Source of the DNA: Chryseobacterium sp.
Lineage (GTDB): Bacteria; Bacteroidota; Bacteroidia; Flavobacteriales; Weeksellaceae
DNA length: 5,183 nucleotides
Reading direction: 5' to 3'
NCBI GenBank assembly: GCA_017989575.1
Contig: JAGNPP010000195.1
Coordinates: 1 to 5,183 of the forward strand
Positions 1-5,183 of the stretch are shown here, in pieces (positions within the stretch are counted from its first letter, which is position 1; the number at the start of each line of letters is the position of its first letter). Made by a program: the position numbers and the translations under genes. The notes beneath the pieces are model-generated. The model was not told the DNA's origin and searched no databases. It was given only the letters and a program-made list of their open reading frames with translations.

Positions 1-770
1 ATTGGAGCGTCACAAATTATGGTGGCTAATTTCTTAGACATAAGTCCACGTTCTGCGCTGGCTTCTACTTTCTCCTTCATTTTTCCTTTCAGCGTGTGCG
101 TGTTCGCCAAAAGATTTTCCATAGATCCAAATTCCTGAATGAATTTTCTAGCCGTTTTATCACCAACACCATCTAATCCAGGAATATTATCCACAGCATC
201 CCCCATCATTCCTAGATAATCTATGATTTGTTTCGGATCATTGATCTCATACTTAGCTTTGATTTCTTCAACACCTAGAATCTCGATATCACTGCCTTTC
301 ATACTTGGTTTGTAGATCTTGATCTTGTCTGTCACCAACTGTGCAAAATCCTTGTCTGGTGTTACCATAAATACATTGTAGCCTTGTTTCTCAGCTTTGC
401 AGGCAATCGTTCCAATGACATCATCGGCTTCATAGCCTTCTACCCCCAGAATCGGAATGTGCATCGCCTCCAAAATACTGTTAATAAAAGGTTTTGCTAA
501 AAGAATCGGTTCCGGCGTTTCCAGACGGTTGGCTTTATATTCTGCATAATCATCGTGGCGGACATTGGTTCTCCCTACATCAAAAACAACAGCTAAGTGT
601 GTAGGACGATCTCTTTTTATTAATTCAATCAAAGAATTAGTAAAGCCAAAAATTGCCGATGTATTGATGCCTTTTGTCGTGATTCTTGGGTTTTTGATGA
701 ATGCAAAATAGCCACGGAAAATCATTGCGTAAGCATCTATGAGATATAATCTTTTGTCGTTTGAAGTCAT
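1..770 (-). CDS. polA: DNA polymerase I, N-terminal 5'-3' exonuclease part (partial, runs off left edge)
   Basis: DNA polymerase I fills gaps and removes RNA primers during lagging-strand synthesis and repair in the cytoplasm. The visible 256 codons are its T5/FEN-type 5'-3' nuclease domain. Seen in translation: LYLIDAYAMIFRGYF near residues 8-22 (metal-binding Asp12), VVFD at 61-64 (Asp64), the EYKANR arch-region motif at 77-82, GYEADDVIGT at 112-121 (acidic cluster Glu114, Asp116, Asp117), TPDKDFAQLV at 137-146 (Asp139, Asp141), GDAVDNIPG at 190-198, and a helix-hairpin-helix GVGDKTA at 201-207. The start at 770 is required because the next Met (residue 16) lies beyond the conserved LIDAYA motif. 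The proofreading-like and polymerase domains lie outside the window. A stand-alone exonuclease of the same fold is possible, but the N-terminus reads like Bacteroidota PolA. The gene is divergent from the secreted-protein unit and has its own promoter immediately upstream. No lesion is seen. Confidence 0.93.
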   Translation of the reverse strand, partial: MTSNDKRLYLIDAYAMIFRGYFAFIKNPRITTKGINTSAIFGFTNSLIELIKRDRPTHLAVVFDVGRTNVRHDDYAEYKANRLETPEPILLAKPFINSILEAMHIPILGVEGYEADDVIGTIACKAEKQGYNVFMVTPDKDFAQLVTDKIKIYKPSMKGSDIEILGVEEIKAKYEINDPKQIIDYLGMMGDAVDNIPGLDGVGDKTARKFIQEFGSMENLLANTHTLKGKMKEKVEASAERGLMSKKLATIICDAP

Positions 771-775
771 AGAAA

Positions 776-805
776 CAAAAGTAAGGATTTTGTTGGTTTT
801 GGCAA
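776..805 (-). promoter_or_regulatory. Bacteroidota-type promoter for polA
   Basis: On the minus strand there is TACTTTTG (complement of 776-783), a perfect match to the Bacteroidota -7 consensus TAnnTTTG. A TTG (complement of 803-805) lies exactly 19 bases further upstream, matching the -33 element and spacing. Only five bases separate the -7 element from the polA ATG, so the predicted transcript would be leaderless or nearly so. The element match is read directly; promoter activity is inferred. Confidence 0.7.
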
Positions 806-835
806 TTAAAAATCAAAATACGGCAAATGCCTTAT

Positions 836-865
836 TTCGGGAAGCCCGATGGGAAAGTAGATTTG
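836..865 (+). promoter_or_regulatory. Bacteroidota-type promoter for the secreted FGE-fold gene
   Basis: TAGATTTG at 858-865 is a perfect TAnnTTTG element. Nineteen bases upstream, at 836-838, is TTC, a two-of-three match to the -33 TTG. The start codon lies 30 bases downstream of the -7 element, leaving a short AT-rich leader of roughly 25 bases with no clear Shine-Dalgarno sequence, as is usual in this phylum. It faces away from the polA promoter and probably drives both genes up to the terminator at 3401. Confidence 0.55.
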
Positions 866-895
866 TGAAACAATTATTAATAAAAATTCTTTCTT

Positions 896-2389
896 ATGAA
901 ATCACAAAACTACTTCAAGAAAATTGCAATCGCTGCAATCGGTTTATTTGCTGTAAATACTCAGGCAAATAATTTAAAAATTACTGGTACAAGTGTTGAT
1001 ACGAGTGCCGGAACGGTTACTTTTAACATCCAATGGGATAACAGCTGGAAAACGAATATTGCTCCTGCCAATTACGATGCGGTCTGGGTATTTCTTAAAT
1101 ACCAAGATTGTGCAGATAAACTTTGGAAACACGCCAACCTAAGTGTTACATCATCGGATCATTCTACTGCTTCGCCACTTAAAATAGATGCTGTTACAGA
1201 TGGTAAAGGTGTTTTTGTTTACAGAAGTGCAATAGGTGGTGGCAACATCTCCTCTACTTCCGTGACACTTAAGATGAACGTAGCGGCTGCGAATTATGAA
1301 AATTATAACTTCAAAGTTTTCGGTGTAGAAATGGTCAATATCCCGCAGGGAAGTTTTTGGATTGGCGATACAACTAATGCAGGTTTTGGTATAAGTCCAA
1401 CTTATAACTATCAGGTAACTGCCGAAAATTCTAATATTACCACAAGTTCTATAGGAACAGGAAATTCTGCGCCTTCTACTTTCCCGAAAGGTTTCAAGAG
1501 TTTCTACAGTATGAAATATGAGATCACACAAGAGCAATATGTAGAATTCCTTAATACATTGACTTACGGACAACAAGCGAGAAGATCTGTTGCCAATCCT
1601 GACTCTGCAACCGGAACTTTTGCCTTTGCAAATGCGAGCCGAAATGGAATCAAAATAAAAGTACCGGGAAGTAACGCTTCTACACCAGCTGTCTATGGCT
1701 GCGACCTAACAAGTGGTGATTTTGATGACCTTAATGACGGACAAAATATTGCAATGGGCTATCAAAGCTGGTCAGATTTTACCGCTTATCTCGACTGGTC
1801 TGCTTTGAGACCAATGTCTGAACTGGAATTTGAAAAGATCACAAGAGGTCCGCTTGCTTCTGTTGCAGGGGAATTTGCCTGGGGAACCACTACTATTTCT
1901 TATGTTGCACCTGCTGGCGTTCTTAATTCCGGATTAGCAAATGAAGGCTATAATTCTGTGACAAATGGAAGAGCAAATTATCAGCAATTAAGCGGATACG
2001 TCCCAGTATCAATAAATGGTGCTACAAAAGTAGGATTTACTGCAACCGGATCTTCTGGCAGAGCATCGGCATCTGCAGCATATTACGGCGCTATGGAAAT
2101 GAGCGGTAATATCTACGAATATACCGTCAATACAAAAACCGGAGGAAGCGCATATACAGGCGTTTTAGGCGATGGCGAACTATCCACAATCGCTGCAGTT
2201 GATGGCGATTCCAACCAAACAAACTGGCCGGATAATACGGGAGTAATTTTCCGCGGTGGTGGTTTCGACGGTGCAAGTGGCTACAGCGGAGATAATTCTT
2301 TATCATTGAGAATTTCTGACAGAAATCAAGGTGCGCCAACTTCTTCCACAACCAGAGGCGCAAGCTACGGCGGACGTGGTGTAAGATAA
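896..2389 (+). CDS. Secreted SUMF1/FGE-fold (formylglycine-generating enzyme-like) protein, probably non-catalytic
   Basis: The protein has 497 residues. Residues 1-24 form a Sec signal peptide: basic MKSQNYFKK, then a hydrophobic core, with probable cleavage after NTQA. Residues 25-140 are a beta-rich N-terminal region with WVFLKYQDC at 64-72. From about 145 onward it reads as an FGE-sulfatase (SUMF1/EgtB/PvdO) domain: MVNIPQGSFWIGD at 146-158, a FYSMKYEITQEQYVEFLN stretch at 203-220, LRPMSELEFEKITRG at 304-318, YGAMEMSGNIYEY at 397-409, FRGGGFDG at 452-459 and LRISDRN at 471-477. True FGE has a catalytic cysteine pair in the segment after the RGGS-like motif. Here that segment has none, and the only cysteines are Cys72 and Cys269. 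The fold is therefore more likely structural or ligand-binding (C-type-lectin-like) than sulfatase-activating. No T9SS sorting domain is present, and the protein ends GGRGVR. It is followed after 72 bp by a T9SS surface protein, probably co-transcribed. The family call is confident; the biological role is unknown. Confidence 0.88.
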   Translation: MKSQNYFKKIAIAAIGLFAVNTQANNLKITGTSVDTSAGTVTFNIQWDNSWKTNIAPANYDAVWVFLKYQDCADKLWKHANLSVTSSDHSTASPLKIDAVTDGKGVFVYRSAIGGGNISSTSVTLKMNVAAANYENYNFKVFGVEMVNIPQGSFWIGDTTNAGFGISPTYNYQVTAENSNITTSSIGTGNSAPSTFPKGFKSFYSMKYEITQEQYVEFLNTLTYGQQARRSVANPDSATGTFAFANASRNGIKIKVPGSNASTPAVYGCDLTSGDFDDLNDGQNIAMGYQSWSDFTAYLDWSALRPMSELEFEKITRGPLASVAGEFAWGTTTISYVAPAGVLNSGLANEGYNSVTNGRANYQQLSGYVPVSINGATKVGFTATGSSGRASASAAYYGAMEMSGNIYEYTVNTKTGGSAYTGVLGDGELSTIAAVDGDSNQTNWPDNTGVIFRGGGFDGASGYSGDNSLSLRISDRNQGAPTSSTTRGASYGGRGVR

Positions 2390-2394
2390 CAATG

Positions 2395-2459
2395 TCTAAT
2401 TTGAAAAGGAAAGGCAACTTTCTATTAAAATTATCAATTAACAATTAAATCAAATTAGA
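2395..2459 (+). repeat. 10-bp perfect inverted repeat spanning the intergenic gap
   Basis: TCTAATTTGA at 2395-2404 and its exact reverse complement TCAAATTAGA at 2450-2459 bracket 45 bases between the FGE-fold gene and the T9SS gene. The second arm ends two bases before the downstream ATG, so a stem in the mRNA would cover the ribosome-loading region. The arms are AT-rich with two G-C pairs each, so the pairing would be weak and may be coincidental. No T-tract follows, so it is not a terminator. No TAnnTTTG promoter was found in this gap, which favours co-transcription. Confidence 0.4.
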
Positions 2460-2461
2460 AG

Positions 2462-3379
2462 ATGAAAACAATTATAACCAAACTATCGGTTTTCTGTCTC
2501 GTCTTTCTGCTCAGTTCTTTTCTAAAGGCTCAGGGTGAGGAACTCTATCCTTATCGGGGAGGAAATGCAGACGGATTTGCAACGGAAACGGTAGAAAATA
2601 ATTCCTGTGGAGCACCTTTCCATCTGTTTGCCTATTTTGGGGGTATGGGCGACGGCGGATCTGTAGAGACTATTGCAGATAATGCGACGTGTGGAACGCC
2701 TTACCATCATTTTGCCTACTTTGGAGGCAATGGAGATGGCGCGACAGTAGAAAATCTGGAAAATGCAAGTTGTTCTACACCATATCATTTTTACGCTTAT
2801 TTCGGTGGAAATGGAGATGGATTAGCAGTAGATAAAACCACAGATGTTTGCCCGATAGATCCGCCGGTTGCAGATTTCACTGCCGACAAAACTACAATTT
2901 GTACAGGACAGACTGTCAAGTTTACAGACACATCAACCAACAAACCGACAGGCTGGACCTGGACTTTTGATGGAGGTTCGCCTGCAACAGCCTCTACAAA
3001 AGTTGTGAACGTAACTTACAATACAGCTGGCGTTTATCAGGTCAAATTAGTTGCTGCAAATTACATCGGAACCGGAACGGTTACAAAACTTGCTTATATT
3101 AATGTTGTAAGTGATTGTTCATCGCTTGGAACTTCAAATACCGAGATTAAAAAAACGCAGATCTATCCAAATCCGACGAAGAATATTCTTTACATCAAAT
3201 CTCCGAGAGAAATTAAAAATATCGAAGTATTCGACAGCTCTGGAAGAAAAATCATGAATGTAAATCCTAATCAGAAAGAAACTCAGGTGAACCTGGAGAA
3301 ATTAAATTCCGGGAATTACATCCTAAGAACTCATTCAGAAAACGGAGTTGAATCGTATAAAGTCATTAAAAAAGACTAA
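2462..3379 (+). CDS. T9SS-exported surface protein with four Cys/GG-x-x-DG repeats, PKD domain and type A sorting domain
   Basis: The protein has 305 residues. A signal peptide covers about 1-23 (MKTIITK, a hydrophobic run, then FLKAQ). Residues 27-130 hold four repeats of about 27 residues, each with an aromatic-x-GG-[NM]-x-DG motif (GG at 33, 60, 88 and 115) followed by a cysteine (Cys49, Cys77, Cys104, Cys130). Copies 2-4 also share AYFGG. Residues 135-215 are a PKD beta-sandwich: VADFTADKTTICTGQTVKF, then GWTWTFDGG and the typical YNTAGVYQVKLVA. Residues 233-305 are a Por/T9SS type A sorting domain (IYPNP at 234-238, VFDSSGRKI at 256-264, LNSGNYILR at 281-289, and a basic C-terminus). T9SS carries such proteins across the outer membrane, where the sorting domain is usually removed. 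The mature region has six cysteines, which may form disulfides. A binding or adhesive role is inferred; no enzyme motif is seen. It lies downstream of the FGE-fold gene in the same orientation, and a terminator follows directly. Confidence 0.87.
   Translation: MKTIITKLSVFCLVFLLSSFLKAQGEELYPYRGGNADGFATETVENNSCGAPFHLFAYFGGMGDGGSVETIADNATCGTPYHHFAYFGGNGDGATVENLENASCSTPYHFYAYFGGNGDGLAVDKTTDVCPIDPPVADFTADKTTICTGQTVKFTDTSTNKPTGWTWTFDGGSPATASTKVVNVTYNTAGVYQVKLVAANYIGTGTVTKLAYINVVSDCSSLGTSNTEIKKTQIYPNPTKNILYIKSPREIKNIEVFDSSGRKIMNVNPNQKETQVNLEKLNSGNYILRTHSENGVESYKVIKKD
2540..2851 (+). repeat. Coding region of four diverged ~27-residue GG-x-x-DG / Cys repeats
   Basis: The period between GG motifs is 27, 28 and 27 residues, and between cysteines 28, 27 and 26. 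Copies 3 and 4 both read AYFGGNGDG, copy 2 has AYFGGMGDG, and copy 1 is degenerate (YRGGNADG). The corresponding DNA copies have drifted at codon third positions, so conservation is at the protein level. This suggests old duplications kept under selection rather than a recent slippage array. Confidence 0.8.
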
Positions 3380-3400
3380 AAAATTATTCCTAACACTTTG

Positions 3401-3425
3401 AAACCGTCTATTTTAGACGGTTTTT
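3401..3425 (+). terminator. Intrinsic (rho-independent) terminator after the T9SS surface gene
   Basis: AAACCGTCTA (3401-3410) pairs perfectly with TAGACGGTTT (3414-3423) around a TTT loop, and a T-run at 3421-3425 continues into a T-rich stretch. It starts 21 bases after the stop codon at 3379. The opposite strand lacks a clear T-tract, so it appears to act in the plus direction only. Confidence 0.92.
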
Positions 3426-3426
3426 C

Positions 3427-3465
3427 TTATTTTAAAATAATGTTAAAAAAATCTTAAAATTTTAA
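3427..3465. repeat. Two AT-only palindromes upstream of the lipoprotein gene
   Basis: TTATTTTAAAATAA (3427-3440) and TTAAAATTTTAA (3454-3465) are perfect palindromes of 14 and 12 bp separated by 13 bases, just upstream of the lipoprotein -7 element at 3488. They could be regulator sites, an A-tract upstream element, or simply a product of local AT richness. No known regulator site is recognised. Confidence 0.25.
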
Positions 3466-3487
3466 TAGAAATATTGAAATTTGATTG

Positions 3488-3495
3488 TATTTTTG
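3488..3495 (+). promoter_or_regulatory. -7 element of the lipoprotein gene promoter
   Basis: TATTTTTG is a perfect TAnnTTTG match and sits nine bases upstream of the ATG at 3505. No TTG is found at the usual 19-base spacing (3466-3468 reads TAG), so the -33 box is weak or absent. The predicted leader is only a few bases long. This element also argues against translation starting at the TTG at 3481, which lies upstream of it. Confidence 0.5.
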
Positions 3496-3504
3496 CAGAA
3501 GCAA

Positions 3505-4059
3505 ATGAAAACAAATCTACCCTCTTTTTTTCTAACTTTCTACCTATCAATCCTCCTGATTTCCTGTGCAAATTATGGAGATACTTTGGTTTATAAAAAC
3601 AATGATTTCAAAATTTCTAAAGTGAAAACCGTCCTTTATTTCAATCCGGAGATTTTTCCAGATATTACAGAAATCAAAGAACCAACTTACTCCGCCTTTT
3701 ATAGTGCAACATCTGACAAAATGAAATCACTTGGAAATATCAAATATTTACAGGTTGATACACCAATTTCTTTTGATGAAGTGGATCCAAAAATGGTAAA
3801 AGAGATTTGTCAGAACAATAATGCTGATGCTGCAATCATACCAAAAGTGAAATATTTTAAAGTTGGATTTGGGAAGTATGTATTTTCAAATCAAGTGATT
3901 GTGAGTATGAAACTGTATGATTCCAAAGGGCATTTTATCATGGAAACTTCTTATGATACTTACAAAGGAAACGGAAGATTGCTCGGTTCTGCATCCAATT
4001 CTGTGATCATCGGGACAAAAGGCGCCATCAGAAAAATTCACAAAGAGTTGGTCAACTAA
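3505..4059 (+). CDS. Putative lipoprotein of unknown function
   Basis: The product has 184 residues from the ATG at 3505. The frame is also open from a TTG at 3481, but that start lies upstream of the predicted promoter element and would add eight residues before the signal peptide. Residues 1-21 form a lipoprotein signal: MKTN, a hydrophobic segment, then the lipobox LISC with lipidated Cys21. A mature domain of about 163 residues follows, with an alternating strand/helix look: VKTVLYFNPEIF near the start, a helical DPKMVKEICQNNNADAAII, and strands such as VIVSMKLYDSKGHFIMETSYD. The layout of an early strand, a helix ending in ADAAII, and paired strands around YDSKG loosely recalls small envelope lipoproteins of the TolB-N/CsgG/LpoB type. 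That is only an impression and no family is assigned. The protein is probably anchored in a membrane facing the periplasm. It sits alone between a terminator and mgtE. Confidence 0.78.
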   Translation: MKTNLPSFFLTFYLSILLISCANYGDTLVYKNNDFKISKVKTVLYFNPEIFPDITEIKEPTYSAFYSATSDKMKSLGNIKYLQVDTPISFDEVDPKMVKEICQNNNADAAIIPKVKYFKVGFGKYVFSNQVIVSMKLYDSKGHFIMETSYDTYKGNGRLLGSASNSVIIGTKGAIRKIHKELVN

Positions 4060-4133
4060 TTTTATTCTGTTCTAAACTACTTTTTATTCACATTATATTA
4101 ATCTATTTCTAAAGGATTTCTTTCAGATTTTAA

Positions 4134-4141
4134 TACTTTTG
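4134..4141 (+). promoter_or_regulatory. Candidate -7 element upstream of mgtE
   Basis: TACTTTTG matches TAnnTTTG exactly and lies two bases before the ATG at 4144. No TTG is seen at the 19-base spacing. With this promoter the transcript would start on or just after that ATG, so either translation is leaderless or the true start lies further downstream. The whole gap 4060-4143 shows no hairpin terminator after the lipoprotein gene, so read-through from that gene is also possible. Confidence 0.4.
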
Positions 4142-4143
4142 CA

Positions 4144-5183
4144 ATGCAAAATTCTAAACAATCGAGAATCCGGAAATCATATTAAATCCAGCCGACGTTG
4201 CAGAATCACTGAGCAAATTGCCAGTGAAGGAACGCTTGTTGCAATTTCTGAAATTACCGAAATCTGAAAAAGCAGATGTTTTCTCACACTTAGATCCTGA
4301 TTTTCAGGAAGAAACAATCCGAAGCATTGCAAGCCACGAAGTTTCTGACATCTTGAACGAAATGTCGCCCGACGACAGAACTCAACTGTTTGAAGACTTT
4401 CCGGATGAATTAATTAAATCTTCCATCAACCTTCTGAATCCGCAGGAACGCCGTGTTGCTTTGAAACTTCTCGGTTACGAGGCAGATTCTATCGCGCGTT
4501 TGATGACGCCTTATTACGTCCAAATCCGTAAAGAATGGACTGTAAAACGTTGTCTACAGCAAATCAAAAAGGTTGGAAAAAAGGTGGAAACGCTGAACTT
4601 CCTTTATGTTGTGGATGAAAAGAACATTTTGATCGATGACATTACAATCGGCTCTCTCCTATTGGCCGACGAAGATCAATTGATTTCTGAACTTACCGAT
4701 GATCATTTTGTAGCCATCAAAACTACAACTTCCAAAGAAGATGCGGTTCCTTATTTCGAAAAATATGACCGTAGTGCGTTGCCGATCATCACAGAAAATG
4801 GTGTTTTAGTCGGAATCGTAACGATTGATGATATCTTAGACCAAATTGAATCTCAAAATACAGAAGACATCCAAAAGTTTGGAGGTTTGGACGCGTTGGA
4901 TATGCCTTACACGCAGACTTCGATTTTTGAAATGGTGAAGAAACGTGGATTTTGGTTGATCGTCCTTTTCTTTTCTGAGATGTTAACAGCTTCTGCAATG
5001 GGACATTTCGAAGATGAAATCCAGAAAGCAGTTGTCTTGGCATTATTTGTTCCATTAATTATCTCAAGTGGTGGAAACACGGGTTCGCAAGCCGCGACGT
5101 TGATTATCCGTGCGATAGCGCTTTAGGAAATTGGTTTGAAAGATTGGTGGTACGTAATGAAAAAAGAAATCTTCACCGGAATT
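4144..5183 (+). pseudogene. mgtE: Magnesium transporter MgtE, reading frame disrupted (N-terminal frameshift, in-frame TAG; runs off right edge)
   Basis: MgtE is a homodimeric inner-membrane Mg2+ channel gated by its cytoplasmic N and CBS domains. The main open stretch, 4218-5123, gives 302 residues: MgtE N domain about 1-92 (repeated LxPxxxxE/R helices, DILNEMSPDDRTQLF), CBS1 about 93-155 (SIARLMTPYY start), CBS2 about 157-215 (SALPIITENGVLVGIVTIDDI), connecting helix about 216-238, TM1 about 243-262 and TM2 about 268-300 with the family signature GGNTGSQAATL. Two lesions are visible. First, MgtE-like sequence continues upstream in frame (ILNPADVAESLSK) to 4158, where only a stop at 4155 and no ATG is met; the ATG at 4144 is in another frame and would join if one base were restored near 4156-4160. 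Second, TAG at 5124-5126 interrupts the frame, which then continues EIGLKDWWYVMKKEIF to the edge. Truncation would lose TM3-TM5, including the Mg2+ selectivity region. Sequence error or recoding cannot be excluded. Confidence 0.8.

Noticed and set aside
822..848. Short inverted repeats GGCA-AA-TGCC (822-831) and CGGG-AAG-CCCG (838-848) between the divergent promoters
   Set aside because: The stems are only four pairs with two- or three-base loops, which is too short to claim an operator or hairpin without conservation data.
739..972. Plus-strand open frame of 77 codons across the divergent promoter region
   Set aside because: It overlaps the 5' end of polA on the opposite strand, both predicted promoters and the start of the FGE-fold gene, and its translation has no domain or signal features.
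1151..1576. Minus-strand open frame of 141 codons inside the FGE-fold gene
   Set aside because: It is antisense to a gene with strong family motifs, and its composition (Cys/Arg/Ile-rich, no domain) is typical of a shadow frame.
2395..2403. CTAATTTG as a promoter -7 element for the T9SS gene
   Set aside because: It has one base too few between TA and TTTG to match TAnnTTTG, and no -33 element is present.
2127..2444. Minus-strand open frame of 105 codons over the end of the FGE-fold gene
   Set aside because: It is a shadow of the coding strand, with basic low-information protein and no promoter element or recognisable motif.
2522..2788. Minus-strand open frame of 88 codons inside the T9SS gene
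   Set aside because: It is antisense to the GG-x-x-DG repeats, and its own apparent repetition is only the complement of those repeats.
3481..3504. TTG start eight codons upstream for the lipoprotein
   Set aside because: These codons overlap the TAnnTTTG element at 3488-3495, and the ATG at 3505 gives a standard-length lipoprotein signal peptide.
4060..4217. Magnesium-sensing riboswitch (M-box or ykkC-like) ahead of mgtE
   Set aside because: The leader between the promoter element and the coding homology is far too short for such an element, and no paired helices are evident.
4789..5055. Minus-strand open frame of 88 codons inside mgtE
   Set aside because: It is antisense to the clearly homologous CBS2 and TM1 region and has no independent features.
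1..5183. CRISPR array, tRNA, insertion sequence, toxin-antitoxin or phage-defence genes
   Set aside because: I looked on both strands and saw no spaced direct repeats, tRNA-like cloverleaf, transposase motifs or nuclease/antitoxin pairs.

Overview
This AT-rich window looks like chromosomal DNA from a member of the Bacteroidota, most likely class Flavobacteriia (a Chryseobacterium-like genus is plausible but not proven). The evidence is a type IX secretion (T9SS) C-terminal sorting domain, a PKD domain, a secreted formylglycine-generating-enzyme-fold protein, and several matches to the Bacteroidota promoter -7 element TAnnTTTG.

Layout. Positions 1-770 (minus strand) hold the first 256 codons of DNA polymerase I, covering the 5'-3' exonuclease part; the gene runs off the left edge. 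A 125-bp divergent intergenic region carries a promoter for each direction. Rightward lies a probable two-gene unit: a secreted SUMF1/FGE-fold protein without catalytic cysteines (896-2389), then a T9SS-exported surface protein (2462-3379) with four Cys-containing GG-x-x-DG repeats, a PKD domain and a sorting domain. A strong intrinsic terminator at 3401-3425 closes the unit. Next is a small stand-alone lipoprotein (3505-4059) with its own -7 element. Last is a magnesium transporter of the MgtE family (from about 4144 to the right edge).

How it works together. polA and mgtE are housekeeping genes. The middle pair appears to be an exported module: one protein is probably periplasmic or secreted and the other is anchored or released at the cell surface by T9SS. 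I infer a binding or adhesion role, because no catalytic residues are evident in either. The lipoprotein has no recognisable function.

Most notable: the mgtE reading frame appears broken in two places. The N-terminal homology extends upstream of any usable start, in a frame that joins an ATG only if one base is restored. An in-frame TAG at 5124-5126 interrupts a frame that continues with MgtE-like sequence to the window edge. The other genes are intact, so this is either a decaying mgtE, local sequence error, or recoding. No CRISPR array, tRNA, rRNA, insertion sequence or obvious defence system is visible. No gene-free stretch exceeds about 125 bp.
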